Both the position numbers and the translations under genes were made by a program. The notes under the pieces were generated by a model, which ran no database searches, was not told the DNA's origin, and was given only the letters and a program-made list of their open reading frames with translations. From Tiliqua scincoides (lineage: Eukaryota > Chordata > Lepidosauria > Squamata > Scincidae), in the NCBI RefSeq assembly GCF_035046505.1, contig NC_089823.1:5599267-5663266 (forward strand): a stretch of 64,000 nt of DNA, read 5' to 3'. Shown here in pieces: positions 48,301-56,573 of this stretch (position 1 is its first letter; the number at the start of each line of letters is the position of its first letter).

Positions 48301-50423
48301 GTGCCACTGAGGTCAAAGAGACTTCCTCCCAGGCCAAGATTGCAGCATCAGAACAAGGTCACCTGCCATGGACCAGGTCGTTCTCAAGGGCACTGAAACC
48401 AATCTGGTAAACCTGTAATCATCCTTAGAGAGAAAACGGAGGCAAAATTAGGGAAGCCTGCTGAGAAGGGTGAGGGAGGTCCCTTCTCAGCTCTTAGTAC
48501 TGACTTCCCTGAAACTTACCTTGGGGAAGGGCAAGAGTGTCACAGGTGGTACAGATGGCTCCCTTCCGCACAAGAGAAGGCCTTGCAAGGCCCCCATGAA
48601 CCACGGCAGGACTCTTCATGCATCACGTAGCTGGACTACTGTGATGCACTTTTTGAGGGGCTGCCCTTGAAGGCAGCCCAGATACTTCTGTGCCACTGCC
48701 AGGGATCTGACTTGGGCCAAGAGACCAGACCATTTCAGGGCAATCCTTTGCCACTTTAGTTAATTACCAGCGTGTTTCCAGGTTCAATTCAAGGTGCTGG
48801 GTTTGGCCTTTAAAGCCTCAAATGGTCTGGGACCTTGTGTCACCATAAGCTTATCTCAAGCATCACCTCCTCACCTCACAAGCTGATCTTGGAATGTCCA
48901 CTTAAGGCCCTTGCCCATGTTCCCCAGCCATCAGAGGCATCATGGAAGTGCACAAGAGAGCTGAGCAAAGGCCTTGCAGTGAGCGATCCTAGTCAACTGT
49001 TACCTCTCTCCCTTCTCCAAAGGGTGTTTTTTCTTCTTCTTTTTTTCTTGGAGATAGTGGGGGTCTGGCAGGGAGAGGCGGAAGCATATTCAGACATTAA
49101 CCTCCTTGCACATCCCTTGAACACACCCCAGTAAAAGTAACATGACTGAGCTGAAAGAGACTGACTGACCTATGGAATTCTCCCCACCCCAGCGCCTTGA
49201 TAAGTTTTCACAGATCTTGTTAGAGAACAGCTGTGAGGCTTCCGCAGGAGGCAAGAACCTGATAAGATTTCAGGAAACCACTCAGTGGACTTTCACACAT
49301 TGGTACCACAGATCAGCCTTGCAGCACATGGACTAGTAAGGAGAGCATTGAAAAGGCCTCTGATCCAACAATCCACATCAATCTTACCTTGCACCTTTAC
49401 TGCTCACCTTCAAAACCAGTGTCGGGAAAGACTGCAACAAATTGTGAGTGCACAGAGCCCAGTCTGGAAATACATCATGCACAGTGCTGACTGCTTCGTT
49501 CTGTACGTAGCACAGAGGTTCAAGAGACCACCTTATTTTGGAGCAGAAGTGAAAACTGCAAGCACCCTGATCTGAAACTGCTAGCACCCTGACTCTTCTT
49601 AAATCAATGGGTTCTTTGTCCTTATGTCTGAATTAGTTATTAATGCCAACCATTTTGTTAGTCTTACCCAGAGCAAAGGTACGTTAGCAATATGTACTAT
49701 ATTTGCACCCATTGTCATTAAATAAGTCAGTGATCCTTATTCCAGGACACACCACCAGTTTACAGTTTATGCTTTACAGAAAAGGCAGCAAGGATAAGTC
49801 CCTACCCAACCCAATCGACAATCCAAGGTAGGGTGAAGCCTGTGAATTTTGTTTCCTCTGCTTTATTTCCAGGCCACAAAGCATCATATCTGCTAAATAT
49901 CTGCACGTTGGGCCACTGTTCAAGTCACAAGAGGAGTCCAGGAAAAATCTCTTTCAGACACCAGCCTTGTTTCTTGGGTTAAGGGAAGCAGGTCTCCGGA
50001 TGACCTTAAGCCATTTCTGCCCATGTTGCATATACGAAGCAGGGACCATTGTGTACACCCATGGGCTGGTCAAAAATGAATTAATGTGGAAAGAATCAGA
50101 GCCCAAACCGATGCTTGTCTACTCAGAAGTTCCATTATAGTCAATGGGGCTTACTCCCAGATAAGTGTGGATATAATTGCAGCCTCATATAAATGATCTT
50201 CCAGGATCCATTAGCGTGATAGCCAACACCCCCCTCTCCCTTACCTTCCTGCCTGCCATTGTGAAGTGGCAGGAACAATGCTCTGAAACAACCATTGATT
50301 TTCTGAGAAAGATTTGTAAGGTCTTTTACCTAGGCCCAAGAAACTGAAGACCCACTGGAGGACCGAAGCCGTCTGAAGTCTCCTCACGAAAGGGATGGAG
50401 CGGGGAGCAAATTCAATCTTCAT
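23151..50423 (-). CDS. MOGAT2: Monoacylglycerol O-acyltransferase 2, complete gene, six coding exons
   Basis: Six minus-strand exons join in frame: 50330-50423, 43698-43876, 28854-29058, 27881-28055, 26519-26718 and 23151-23305. Together they are 1008 nt, or 335 residues plus TGA; human MOGAT2 is 334 as I recall. The family enzyme acylates monoacylglycerol with acyl-CoA to give diacylglycerol in ER membranes, mainly for intestinal fat absorption. Visible features are an N-terminal hydrophobic hairpin (about residues 22-62), the DGAT2-family motif HPHG at 109-112, [21 protein letters not shown] and FSFGEN. The start MKIEFAP.. aligns with the MVEFAP.. start of mammalian MOGAT2; the only in-frame extension upstream begins at a TTG. 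MOGAT2 fits better than DGAT2 or MOGAT1/3 on the N-terminus, the QEALDARPG segment and its place next to MAP6. No coding damage is seen. Family assignment rests on remembered sequences. Confidence 0.95.
23385..24171 (-). mobile_element. LTR-like element (possible solo LTR), copy 2
   Basis: About 787 bp, the inverted partner of 17779-18547, in MOGAT2 intron 5 and in the same sense as MOGAT2. It shares the TATA-like CTTTTAAAAG, the G+C-rich middle and the same outer boundaries. No internal viral region is attached. Treated as a fossil. Confidence 0.5.
24412..24514. mobile_element. hAT-type MITE, partial
   Basis: GGAATGGCTCCGAAGGGAGG..GAGGCTCCCTACCAGACTGA..CCAGCTACACTACTG is the right half of the CAGTGGC-family MITE. 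Confidence 0.6.
24697..25850 (-). mobile_element. CR1-type LINE 3' end with two extra tandem 3' modules
   Basis: The longest CR1 here: minus-strand ORF from [20 protein letters not shown] to [19 protein letters not shown], then the 3' UTR and two further 140-bp 3' modules (starting 24697 and 24837; main 3' end at 24977). Linkers lie at 24812-24836 and 24952-24976. It lies in MOGAT2 intron 5, same sense as the gene. Confidence 0.92.
26519..26718 (-). CDS. MOGAT2: MOGAT2 coding exon 5
   Basis: Acceptor CCACCCCCCAG, donor GTAAGT, 200 nt, ending in phase 1. It encodes [40 protein letters not shown] and [20 protein letters not shown], closely matching mammalian MOGAT2. The upstream intron 4 holds two 5S-derived SINE copies. 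Confidence 0.95.
26909..27051 (+). mobile_element. 5S-rRNA-derived SINE with perfect target duplication
   Basis: The 5S body is complete from GATCTCAGAAGCTAAGC onward, but the head is replaced by a short CTCATCTGATCTCATCTGCC stutter. The hairpin tail is present. It is flanked by TATCTTCTGA on both sides (26899-26908 and 27052-27061). It lies in MOGAT2 intron 4. Confidence 0.93.
27706..27838 (+). mobile_element. 5S-rRNA-derived SINE
   Basis: It reads ACTTACCCTGCACATGCC, lacks a short piece of the 5S head, and is otherwise complete to the hairpin tail. CAGTAGCT flanks both sides (27698-27705 and 27839-27846). It lies in MOGAT2 intron 4. Confidence 0.9.
27881..28055 (-). CDS. MOGAT2: MOGAT2 coding exon 4
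   Basis: Acceptor TTCTTATCCAG, donor GTGAGT, 175 nt, ending in phase 2. It encodes [33 protein letters not shown] and [17 protein letters not shown], the most conserved block of the family. Charged and Gly residues expected of MOGAT/DGAT2 enzymes are all present. Confidence 0.95.
28854..29058 (-). CDS. MOGAT2: MOGAT2 coding exon 3 (HPHG motif)
   Basis: Acceptor GTCTTACAG, donor GTAAGC, 205 nt, ending in phase 1. It starts [17 protein letters not shown] and carries the HPHG motif (residues 109-112), which is thought to be part of the acyltransferase active site. It continues with [14 protein letters not shown] and [17 protein letters not shown]. The intron before it is the largest of the gene (29059-43697). 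Confidence 0.95.
31494..31762 (+). mobile_element. Chimeric LINE retrocopy with a captured 172-bp segment
   Basis: In order: 61 nt of LINE ORF (31497-31557, GTGAGAATGGATGATGGCTG..), 172 nt (31558-31729) identical to 62841-63012 in reverse, then the LINE/SINE hairpin tail (AGTCTTTCGAGACT.., to 31758). ATCTGTACAT flanks both sides (31484-31493 and 31763-31772), so the chimera inserted as one unit. It lies in MOGAT2 intron 2. Confidence 0.92.
32346..32515 (-). mobile_element. CR1-type LINE 3' terminal fragment
   Basis: The last 170 nt of the 3' UTR, reverse orientation, ending in the doubled GAACATAAGAACATAAG tail. Confidence 0.88.
33260..33334. repeat. (TC)n then (TG)n microsatellite
   Basis: About 60 bp of TC dinucleotides followed by a short TG run. 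A further CT run resumes at 33767 beyond the LTR-like element. Confidence 0.97.
33335..33766 (+). mobile_element. Solo LTR-like element
   Basis: It starts TGTCAAGGGATC and ends CATCGTAACA, about 432 bp. It has a TATATA-like stretch in the second half and no internal viral genes. It sits inside a CT-rich microsatellite, with CT repeats on both sides. It is a fossil; Ty3-like or endogenous retroviral origin cannot be decided. Confidence 0.5.
34490..34620. mobile_element. hAT-type MITE, truncated
   Basis: CAGTGGTGTAGCTAGAGGGG..AAGTTTTGCAGGGAGCCTC is the left end of the CAGTGGC family. The right half is missing. Confidence 0.65.
36162..36303 (-). mobile_element. 5S-rRNA-derived SINE, reverse orientation
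   Basis: The minus strand reads AACTGTTACCCTGCACATCC.., GGAAGCTAAGCAGGGTCAGG.., to the hairpin tail TTTCAAGGCTGAAGGTTGC. It is somewhat diverged. It lies in MOGAT2 intron 2, same sense as the gene. Confidence 0.9.
36871..36960 (-). mobile_element. tRNA-derived SINE head fragment
   Basis: The minus strand reads GGCAGAGCAGTAGAGCACC.. and GAGGTCCCAGGTTTGACCC, A-box-like and B-box-like, as in the SINE at 15669. Confidence 0.55.
37118..37245 (+). mobile_element. MITE-like repeat fragment
   Basis: TGGCCCAATCCCACCCTC..GTCTCCTTGGACCTGCCCCAG..TTTAGCTGA shares its start and hairpin motif with the copies at 22432-22640, 38648 and 40322. Confidence 0.45.
37345..37625 (+). mobile_element. CR1-type 3' end with one extra 3' module
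   Basis: Two sense-oriented 3' ends (to 37487 and 37513-37625) are joined by AACTACAATTCCCAGGAGGC (37488-37507). Both end TTCTTATGTTCTTA. It sits in antisense relation to MOGAT2, in intron 2. Confidence 0.88.
38269..38385 (-). mobile_element. CR1-type LINE 3' terminal fragment
   Basis: The terminal 117 nt with a tripled TTCTTATG-type tail on the minus strand. Confidence 0.88.
38648..39063. mobile_element. MITE-like repeat with internal hairpin, copy A
   Basis: GAGGCCTGGCCATTGCCAC..GGGCCAGAGAAAGATCCCC..GCTGATATCC..GCTATATAGCTGGTGCAGG..GGGCTTACTCCAGGGTAG is closely paralleled by 40322-40740. No ORF or clear terminal duplication is seen. Confidence 0.5.
39065..39230 (-). mobile_element. CR1-type LINE 3' end, diverged subfamily
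   Basis: GAACATAAGAACCCTGCTGG.. to ..CTCCCCTGCATCTCTGACC in reverse. It differs from the main subfamily in the 3' UTR. Confidence 0.8.
39453..39597 (+). mobile_element. 5S-rRNA-derived SINE with perfect 11-bp target duplication
   Basis: A full-length copy from AACTGTTACCCTGC to GGTTGCCAA, flanked by CCAGTACTTTC on both sides (39442-39452 and 39598-39608). This fixes the family's ends and shows LINE-type insertion. Confidence 0.96.
40322..40740. mobile_element. MITE-like repeat with internal hairpin, copy B
   Basis: Parallels 38648-39063: GTGCGGCCTGACTGCCGC.., GGGCCAGAGGAAGGTCC.., TGCTGATATCCAGTCCCC.., TATAGCTGGTGCAGGTC.., and a final GCAGTGAGGGCTTACCC. Confidence 0.5.
42503..43115 (+). mobile_element. 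CR1-type LINE 3' end interrupted by a 5S SINE
   Basis: It encodes [20 protein letters not shown].., [20 protein letters not shown], then the 3' UTR. The 3' terminus is split: ..GGCCTGATCCAG before and CAGGGCTCTTCTTACACTC after the SINE at 42928-43075. Confidence 0.9.
42928..43075 (+). mobile_element. 5S-rRNA-derived SINE nested in CR1
   Basis: A full-length copy (AACTGTTACCCTGCGCATGC to the hairpin tail and CCAACC). It sits between the last CR1 bases, with CCAGACAG and CCAGCAG as probable target duplications, so it is younger than that CR1. Confidence 0.92.
43698..43876 (-). CDS. MOGAT2: MOGAT2 coding exon 2
   Basis: Acceptor TTCTCTTCACAG, donor GTAAGT. The 179 nt encode the second hydrophobic stretch ([20 protein letters not shown]) and the soluble run [26 protein letters not shown]-like, ending on a codon boundary. 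It aligns with mammalian [20 protein letters not shown] and YMKDYFPI. It covers residues 32-91 and completes the membrane hairpin that anchors the enzyme. Confidence 0.94.
44780..44915 (-). mobile_element. Sauria-like tRNA-derived SINE, reverse
   Basis: The minus strand reads AGTTAGGATGCTCAACTGGG.., a B-box-like CAGTTCAAATCTCC, GCTCGCTGGATGACC and GGTCAGTCTCTTTCAGC, the standard layout of squamate tRNA SINEs. A small related piece lies at 49085-49170. Confidence 0.75.
45254..45336 (+). mobile_element. Hairpin-tail LINE, 3' terminal fragment
   Basis: GCCTTTTCAGCCACACTAGA..CCAGAACCACCATTCAGAGC..GATACCAGA..CTCTTTCGAGACTGAAGG. It is only the last 83 nt, which includes the zinc-finger end. Confidence 0.88.
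45667..46139 (+). mobile_element. 471-bp non-autonomous retroposon, full length
   Basis: It starts AACCCCTGGGGCCTGGGAGA, passes GGCTGTACTTGTCGTAAGAG, CCAAACCTCCACTGCCTTGT, ATTGGACCATTTCAGCGACG, and ends in the LINE-like GTTCCAGAACCACTATTCAG and hairpin tail. It has no ORF of note and lies in MOGAT2 intron 1. Confidence 0.88.
46210..46592 (+). mobile_element. L2-like LINE 3' end
   Basis: It encodes a diverged [20 protein letters not shown] and [11 protein letters not shown], the usual end of L2-clade ORFs. A 3' UTR follows, ending GAGAAAGGCGGGATAAAAA and (ATAA)n. Confidence 0.65.
46656..46873. mobile_element. hAT-type MITE with perfect 8-bp target duplication
   Basis: The ends CAGAGATTTTCAACC and GTTAAAAATCGCTG are flanked by ACCTAAAG on both sides (46648-46655 and 46874-46881). 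Relatives are at 52621-52932 and, as a fragment, 8145-8205. Confidence 0.93.
47587..47787. mobile_element. hAT-type MITE (CAGTGGC family)
   Basis: CAGTGGCGTAGCTAGAGGG.. mirrors ..CCCCCTCAAACTATGCCACTA. Flanks GCTGAGAC and ACTGAGAC agree at 7 of 8 bases. Confidence 0.82.
48590..48990 (+). mobile_element. L2-like LINE fragment
   Basis: In mixed frames it encodes [17 protein letters not shown] and [19 protein letters not shown], motifs of the L2-type RT C-terminus. It carries frame damage. Confidence 0.65.
50330..50423 (-). CDS. MOGAT2: MOGAT2 coding exon 1
   Basis: This exon encodes the start codon and 31 residues ([17 protein letters not shown].. then the first half of the first hydrophobic segment). 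It ends CTAG before donor GTAAAAG, in phase 1, so a lone G joins CG of exon 2 to make Ala. A purine (G) sits at -3 of the ATG. The 5' UTR probably continues upstream, but its end cannot be read. Confidence 0.92.
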
Positions 50424-50620
50424 CTCAGAGGCTGTGATTTCCAAGGCAATGGAGTCTCCTCAAGTGGAGAAAGTCGAAGAGAGCAAAGTCTCTGACTCTG
50501 TTGACGCTTTACGGAGCATTAAAGAAACATTGCGCAACGAGCAGTTAATGTGAAACTTGATCAGACTTTGATGGAAGCCCATCCCATTTCAGGAGACCTG
50601 AATTGAAATAAGAAGGTCAG
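50424..50620 (-). promoter_or_regulatory. MOGAT2 5' UTR and proximal upstream region (boundaries unknown)
   Basis: This non-repetitive sequence lies directly upstream of the MOGAT2 start codon. On the minus strand it holds ATCAAAGTCTGATC about 145 nt before the ATG. That resembles an HNF4-type half-site cluster, which would suit an intestinal lipid gene. No TATA box is evident. The role is inferred from position. Confidence 0.25.
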
Positions 50621-50708
50621 TCATAGTACTGTACATTTAAACAAACAAACAAAAAACCTACTGGCATTCTCAGAGTAACTCTGGCATTCTGGCATTCTAC
50701 CAGTAACT

Positions 50709-50936
50709 CAGTGGCATAGCTAGAGGGGGTGCAAAGCACTAAGTTTTGCAGGGAGCCTCACTGTGTCGTGCAAACAGCCCTTCAGAGCCACTCCAGGTGG
50801 TGGGAGCAAAATGGAGGTGAATGCCTCTGTCTTGCTCCCACCATCCCGAATGGCTCCAAAGGGGAGGGGGAAAGGCCGCTTCCCTGCAAAACTTAGCACT
50901 TTGCACCCCCTTTAGCTATGCCACTGAGGGCCCAAA
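50709..50936. mobile_element. hAT-type MITE (CAGTGGC family), both ends intact
   Basis: CAGTGGCATAGCTAGAGGGG..CTAAGTTTTGCAGGGAG is mirrored by CCCTGCAAAACTTAGCAC..CCTTTAGCTATGCCACTG. It lies just upstream of MOGAT2. No target duplication is seen. Confidence 0.85.
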
Positions 50937-52620
50937 CCTACAGCTGGTACAACTGTAATGCAACCCCAAGGTAACGGAACAAATATTCCCATACCTTGAG
51001 GAGGACATTGTGAGTTCCTCCCCACTGCAGGATGCAGTTCATGCCCTATTGGCACAGCTGCACCGGCTCTGGCCCTCGACCAGTAAGTCCTGATCTACCT
51101 TCTGTCCATTGCTGTATTAGGGAACTTTGATTTAAGAAGAGTCAGCAAGTAACAGAGGCAGTAGGCTTGTCCTCCTTGCACTGGTCTAGTCCCCTTTTAG
51201 TGCACCTAGGCGCATGGCCATCCCCACATCTTCCAACCACAAATTCCACATTTAGGCCAGAGGTTTGTGCAAAGAAACACTCACTACACCTGAAACTTCA
51301 CTATAGCCTGTGTCAAGCTCTGTGAATGCAGTGTGCAATCCTATACTCACTCACTTGAGAGGAAAGACTTCTGGACTCAGTAGTACTTGCTCCTAAGAAA
51401 AGACATTTAGGAAAGGGGTGGAGGCTCTATTAGAAGTCTAGCACGTGATTTTACTGGCTCCACAATACATCATCCTTCCAGCCCCATTGATGAAGATGCT
51501 TGTATCCCTAACAATAGTCCGGGCACCCAGGAGGTTCCTGTTTGTCCTTAAGACAGAAGGAGCAAGTACCAGCAGGGCTTTTGTTAGGAAACATACATAA
51601 GGGCCTCTTGTCTTTCCAGACCGCATGTCGCTGGAAAGGCTTCCACCAAATGCACTCGCCCGCTAACGTGTCTTTGTCAAGCTGAGATTCCAGCACTGCA
51701 ACAGGACAGCAGCAAACTGAAGGGGGGGAAAAGAAGGCAGTGTTGTGATATGCAGTATTGATGGGTTGGTGGTCTCCTATTTACACAGTAGGGTTGCCAA
51801 CTTCAAATGGCCCTTGAATCTCTGCCTTTAACAGTAACTTGTTCTGCAGCAATCAGTTAGTGATGATGGCTGCAATCCTGACCACACTTTCCTGAGAGTA
51901 AGCCCCATTGAACAAAATAGGACTACTAGACCTGGTTAGGATTGTGTCCATTGTCTTTCTCCATGCCATGAGAATCTGCCAGTCAGTCCTCTGGGTAAGA
52001 AGGCACAGATGCAGGGGCTGGTTTGAGAAGATGGTGACCCTTGGTCCTGGTAATCAGAAAATGACTTGGATTTTTGATTGTTTGCAGGGCTGAGAGTTTA
52101 AAAGTTTGTCCTTTTGTTTGGAATTCACAACATCTGAAATTCCAGAAGTTCAGATCTGGGTCCTGTGGTGGATTCCTGAGAAGGACAGTAGGGAAGCAGC
52201 TACGTCTCCACTTACTGCATTTCTGACAACCCAACCAGAATGAAATCAGACAATCACCACCACCCCCCAGCCAATGCAGTTGCACCAATGGAGCATGTAC
52301 TGCACCAGTGGAGCTCCCAGTAGCCTTGGGGAGGTGGATTGAGGCTAGGAAGGGAGCTAGGATATTGGTGAAGCTGCTGCTGCCTGCCCTTTTCCAGCCT
52401 CAACAAATCATCCTCGTTCGGTTTTCCCGCCCCCCTGCCCTCCCCCATAGCTTTTTAGTGACACCAGGGCATGTGGGTTCACCACTGCCACATGGCCACC
52501 ACCACTCATTGTTTCCAACATGGCCCGGTTGCCTACAAAAGCGTGTCTTGCTCATAAAAGAAGCCCATAAGCTGGGGAAATAGCCCTCTCTCATGGTTGC
52601 TTCCCCAGTACTTGATAGAT

Positions 52621-52932
52621 CAGTGATTTTCAACGTGATTCTTCTCATGGCACATTGACCTCAAGGTCTTCGCCTCTTGAGATGTTACTTCTAGCTTCCA
52701 GGGAGACTCTTTCAGGTTCTGCAGCTCTGTTCCTAGGGCAACTGTCCATCGCTCGTGCTCGAAGAGGGTCAGACAATTTGTTACTTCAGACAGTTGCTCT
52801 GGAAACAAAGCCACAGAACCTGGCAGAGTTTTTCAGCTATTTTCAACCCGTGTGCTCTGAACACTTGCGGCACACCTGTGAACTTTCATGGCACACCAAT
52901 TTGCCATGGCATACTAGTAGAAAATCTCCGTG
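52621..52932. mobile_element. hAT-type MITE, relative of 46656
   Basis: CAGTGATTTTCAACGTG at the left; GGCACACCTGTGAACTTTC..CACACCAATTTGCCATGGCA..GAAAATCTCCGTG at the right. It is longer than 46656-46873, and I see no target duplication. Confidence 0.7.
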
Positions 52933-53452
52933 CTAAACAGTCCAGTGCTCAGTGATGACACCCTGTGATGATCCCCTGACGATCACATCATTTCTGCCTT
53001 GCCCTGGGGAGAAGAGAAGCTGAAGAAGAAGGGATTCTGTGCCTGGGGGCACTGCAGAAGTATGCTGGGTTCACATGTCCTTTGAGGAGATGGTGGAGGA
53101 CAGAGGGTGGCCTCTGCATATGTATGCCCGAGGTAGACTGATTTCTACCACAGTGTCCTTCCCACTCCCTAACACATCTCGTACCCAGTGGCACAAGGAC
53201 TATCTAAGATGACACGGCATTTTCTCTCCGAGGGTGACTGCACTTTTCACACCTATGGGCCATGTAGCTAAGGAGTATTTTGCCTTCTTTGATAGCAAAA
53301 GGCTGACACCAGCAAAGTGGAAGTGAAGCAACAGTCATTGTTCTGATAACAGGCTGCTTATGCCACAACACAAAGTCTGAAGGTTCAGAAATCTGTGTGG
53401 TACCATTCAGGCATCCTCTGTTGGCAGTTCAGCATGGGTGCAGGATTCCCAG

Positions 53453-53660
53453 GATGGTGTCGTGGTTCAGGAGTTGGACTTAGACCTGGAAGATCCAGGT
53501 TCAAATTCCTGCTCAGACATGAAGCTTCCTAGGTGACCTAGGACCGGTCACTCTCAACCTCACCTACCTCACAGGTGAGGACAAAAGGGAGGAACTATGT
53601 ACACAACCCTGAGCTCCTTGGAGGAAGGGCAGTATAAACATGTGGAAAATAAATAAATAA
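53453..53660 (+). mobile_element. Sauria-like tRNA-derived SINE
   Basis: The head GTGTCGTGGTTCAGGAGTTG carries the A box, GGTTCAAATTCC (53508-53519) is the B box, and the body reads CATGAAGCTTCCTAGGTGAC, GGTCACTCTCAACCTC. The tail GGGCAGTATAAACATG ends in (AAAT)n. This is the standard squamate SINE structure. Confidence 0.88.
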
Positions 53661-54032
53661 TGACGGTGGAAGGGACTGATACAACTGTATATATTTCCCC
53701 TGTTTACCCCTATTTGCCTTGGTTCCCTTCTCCCTCCTCCCTCCCACTGCTTCCTTTGGGTCAATTATGGGATTCTGAGCCCCTGGTCTTTTGCCCTCTG
53801 TCTAAGTGACCTTGATAGATGCTACAACCAGACACAAACTTACGAAAAACCATCTGGTCTGCTTCTTCATTGCCCCCTTTCCCCCAGTCCAAACCCCATA
53901 AGTGTTTCCGGTTTTCATCCTTGTCGGAGAGCGTTCTAATCCCTGAATCAATTCAGTCGTCTGTCATTTTCTGCATCTTTTCAAATGCCTTGCTGGGATC
54001 GTTCACGTGACACAAACAGAATTGTACACCTT

Positions 54033-54190
54033 AAGAACATAAGCACAGCCCCACTGGATCAGGCCATAGGCACATCTAGTCCAGCTTCCTGTATCTCACA
54101 GCGGCCCAACAAATGCCCCAGGGAGCGCACCAGATAACAAGAAACCTCATCCTGGTGCCCTCCCTTGCATCTGGCATTCTGACATAATTC
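54033..54190 (-). mobile_element. CR1-type LINE 3' terminal fragment
   Basis: The terminal 158 nt of the main 3' UTR subfamily, reversed. Confidence 0.85.
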
Positions 54191-54837
54191 ACCTTATTCA
54201 CCCCAAGCCCATATTTACCCCATATTGATTCACACCAACTATGTATATGGCACAAAGTGGTCAGTCTTCCAGGGGGAAGACTTATTGGAGTTCTAGCATT
54301 TTCACAAAATAAATCTCTTCTTGCTTCTCCATTTCCTAAAGAAAATGTGGCGTGGGTGGGTTTGGGTGTGAGTGGGAAGGGGCTTGTGCTGCTCCAGTCT
54401 AGACAGCATTGGCTTTTAAGGTGGCATTGCAGTCTTCCGAGCTCTCCCTCCCTCCCTCTCCTTCTTGTTGGAAACGCCTGTGAAAGATCCCATGTTCAGG
54501 AATAGAAAACAACCAAGCTTGGCCACCCCACCACAAATGCACAGCTCTAGAGGCCTCGCTGGGATTTTATTGATTTCAAAAGCCCCTGCATTGTAATAGC
54601 CTCTGACCCACCTTTCAGATTTCTAAATGGGCACATCATGGTGGATTAAGGGCTCAAGGATTCATTCATTCATTCATTCATTCATTATGCTCTCTGTTCC
54701 TTCATTCCTCCCCACCAGCACTCTTCATTTTAGTCTTTCCAAGTGTGGGTTGTCCAGGGATCTGTCCAAAGATTTTTAGTCCTGAAAATGTCTGCCTGCG
54801 AAAGACAGAATGGCTCTGATTCGGGGTGCTGTCCAGC

Positions 54838-54840
<3 letters not shown>

Positions 54841-54893
<53 letters not shown>
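54841..54893. repeat. (GA)n microsatellite
   Basis: Fifty-two bases of uninterrupted GA dinucleotide. Confidence 0.98.
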
Positions 54894-54895
<2 letters not shown>

Positions 54896-55792
54896 GTATA
54901 GAAAAAAGAGTAATGGCAGAGGGTGTGCTAAGAGATAATTTGGCAAGTGGATCTGGTAGTGGGGGGGGAATGTTTTGAGCAAAAGCATGAGGAAAAAAAT
55001 TAAAACAGGCAAGACCAGTTCCATGCTTGTTCATATGTGTGCAAGACAGATATGGAGGCCCTTAATGAGTGGAAGATCTATATCTATCTCCTAGATATCC
55101 ACTTCAGACTAAACCCCTGCATCTAACCTGGATCAGGTCTCTGCCTGCCCCTCTCCCACTTGTTAGAAGGGGGCCATTTTCATCCTGATGTTTGCACTCT
55201 GGTCTCAGCCTCGAGGCATGCAACAGTGATGTTGACCCAGAAAACACAATGGTGTTCAAATTAATTCTCTGGATGCCAGGGAAATGAATCTGGATTATTG
55301 CTGGAGCCCAGGGGTGGTTGCTGGGCGCTCTGGGGCAAAGCCCTCTCATTGGGCTCCCGTGCCACCCGAGGTGCTCCTGGGGACCTTGTACCCCATCCTC
55401 CATCTTCTTCCTGCACTCTGTCCATGCAAGGAAGGAGACTTTGGTGTGAGCTGCAACTACGGATAGGAGAAAGAGGAGAGTTGGGGGCCAACCCATTCCG
55501 GTCAATGCGTGGAGTGGCCCAGAGACATCACCTAATGTTATTTGATCCAGGTACAAATGATTTAAGCCACTGTTTTGAGGAGGAAAAATGGCACTCTCAC
55601 TGCAAAAGAAAAAGAAAATTTATTTATTTATTCATCTATTAGATTTGTATTCTGCCTTTCTCCCCGAAGGGCACCCAAGGCCCCTAACAATCAAGTTAAA
55701 ATGCAAGGCCACAGATGAACATTAAAAATACAAAACACTTAAAAAGAACTAAAACAAGATAATTCTTTACCCAGATATTTAACAAGATATTT

Positions 55793-56425
55793 CTTTACCC
55801 AGCATGTAATTAGTATGTGGAACTCCTTGCCACAGGATGTGGTGATGGCATCCGGCCTCGATGACTTTCAAAGGGGATTGGACAGATTTCTGGAGAAAAA
55901 GTCCATCACAGGTTACAAACCGTGACGGGTATGTGCAAGGTCCTGATTTTAGAAGTAGGCTACTCCAGAATGCCAGGTAGATAGGAGGGCACCAGGATGC
56001 AGGTCCCTTATTGTCTTGTGTGCTCCCTGGGGCATTTGGTGGGCCACTGCGAGTTGCAGGAAGCTGGACTAAATGTGCCCTAGGCCTGATCCAGCAGGGC
56101 TCTTCTTAGGTTCCTATTTAATTAGTCTGTGGAACTCCTTGCCACAGGATGTAGTGATCCTAGAAGACTTTCAAAGGGGTTTGTACAGATTTCTGGAGGA
56201 AAAGTCCATCACAGCTTACAAGCCCTAATGGGCTCGTGCCATCTCCTGATTTTAGAAGTAGGCAATATCTCTGAATGCCAGTTGCAAGGGAGGGCACCAG
56301 GATGCAGGTCTCTGGTTGTCCTGTGTGCTCCTGGAGGCAGCTGGAGGGCCACTGTGAGATGCAGGAAGCCGGACTAGATGGGCTTATGGCCTGATCCAGC
56401 AGCAGGGCTCTTCTGATGTTCTTCT
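55793..56425 (+). mobile_element. Two CR1-type 3' ends head to tail
   Basis: The first (55793-56116) and second (56117-56425) both begin within ATTAGTNTGTGGAACTCCTT and end GGCTCTTCTTAGG or TTCTGATGTTCTTC. The second starts at nearly the same internal position as the first, pointing to end-to-end copying or duplication. Confidence 0.85.
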
Positions 56426-56573
56426 GTTCCAAGAAGAACCATCCAGGGGCAAACACTCCTGCACAGTGGCACTGCTTGACCACGAAAGCACCAGAACCAT
56501 GTGCTGAGAGCCACATGGCCTCGTGCACCAGTGGCGTAGCCGGAGGGGGGGCGAGGCACTAAGTTTTGAAGGG

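Larger units (their letters stand above)
43877..50329 (-). other. MOGAT2 intron 1
   Basis: The intron is 6.45 kb with consensus GT-AG ends. It contains a reversed Sauria-like SINE, a LINE tail, a 471-bp retroposon copy, two L2-like fragments, two hAT-type MITEs and an 85-bp MITE. Nothing is recognised in 43880-44770, 44920-45250, 46885-47575, 47800-48580 or 49180-50095. Confidence 0.85.

Noticed and set aside
50424-50444. Upstream start for MOGAT2 at 50444
   Set aside because: That codon is TTG. The ATG at 50423 aligns with the mammalian start.
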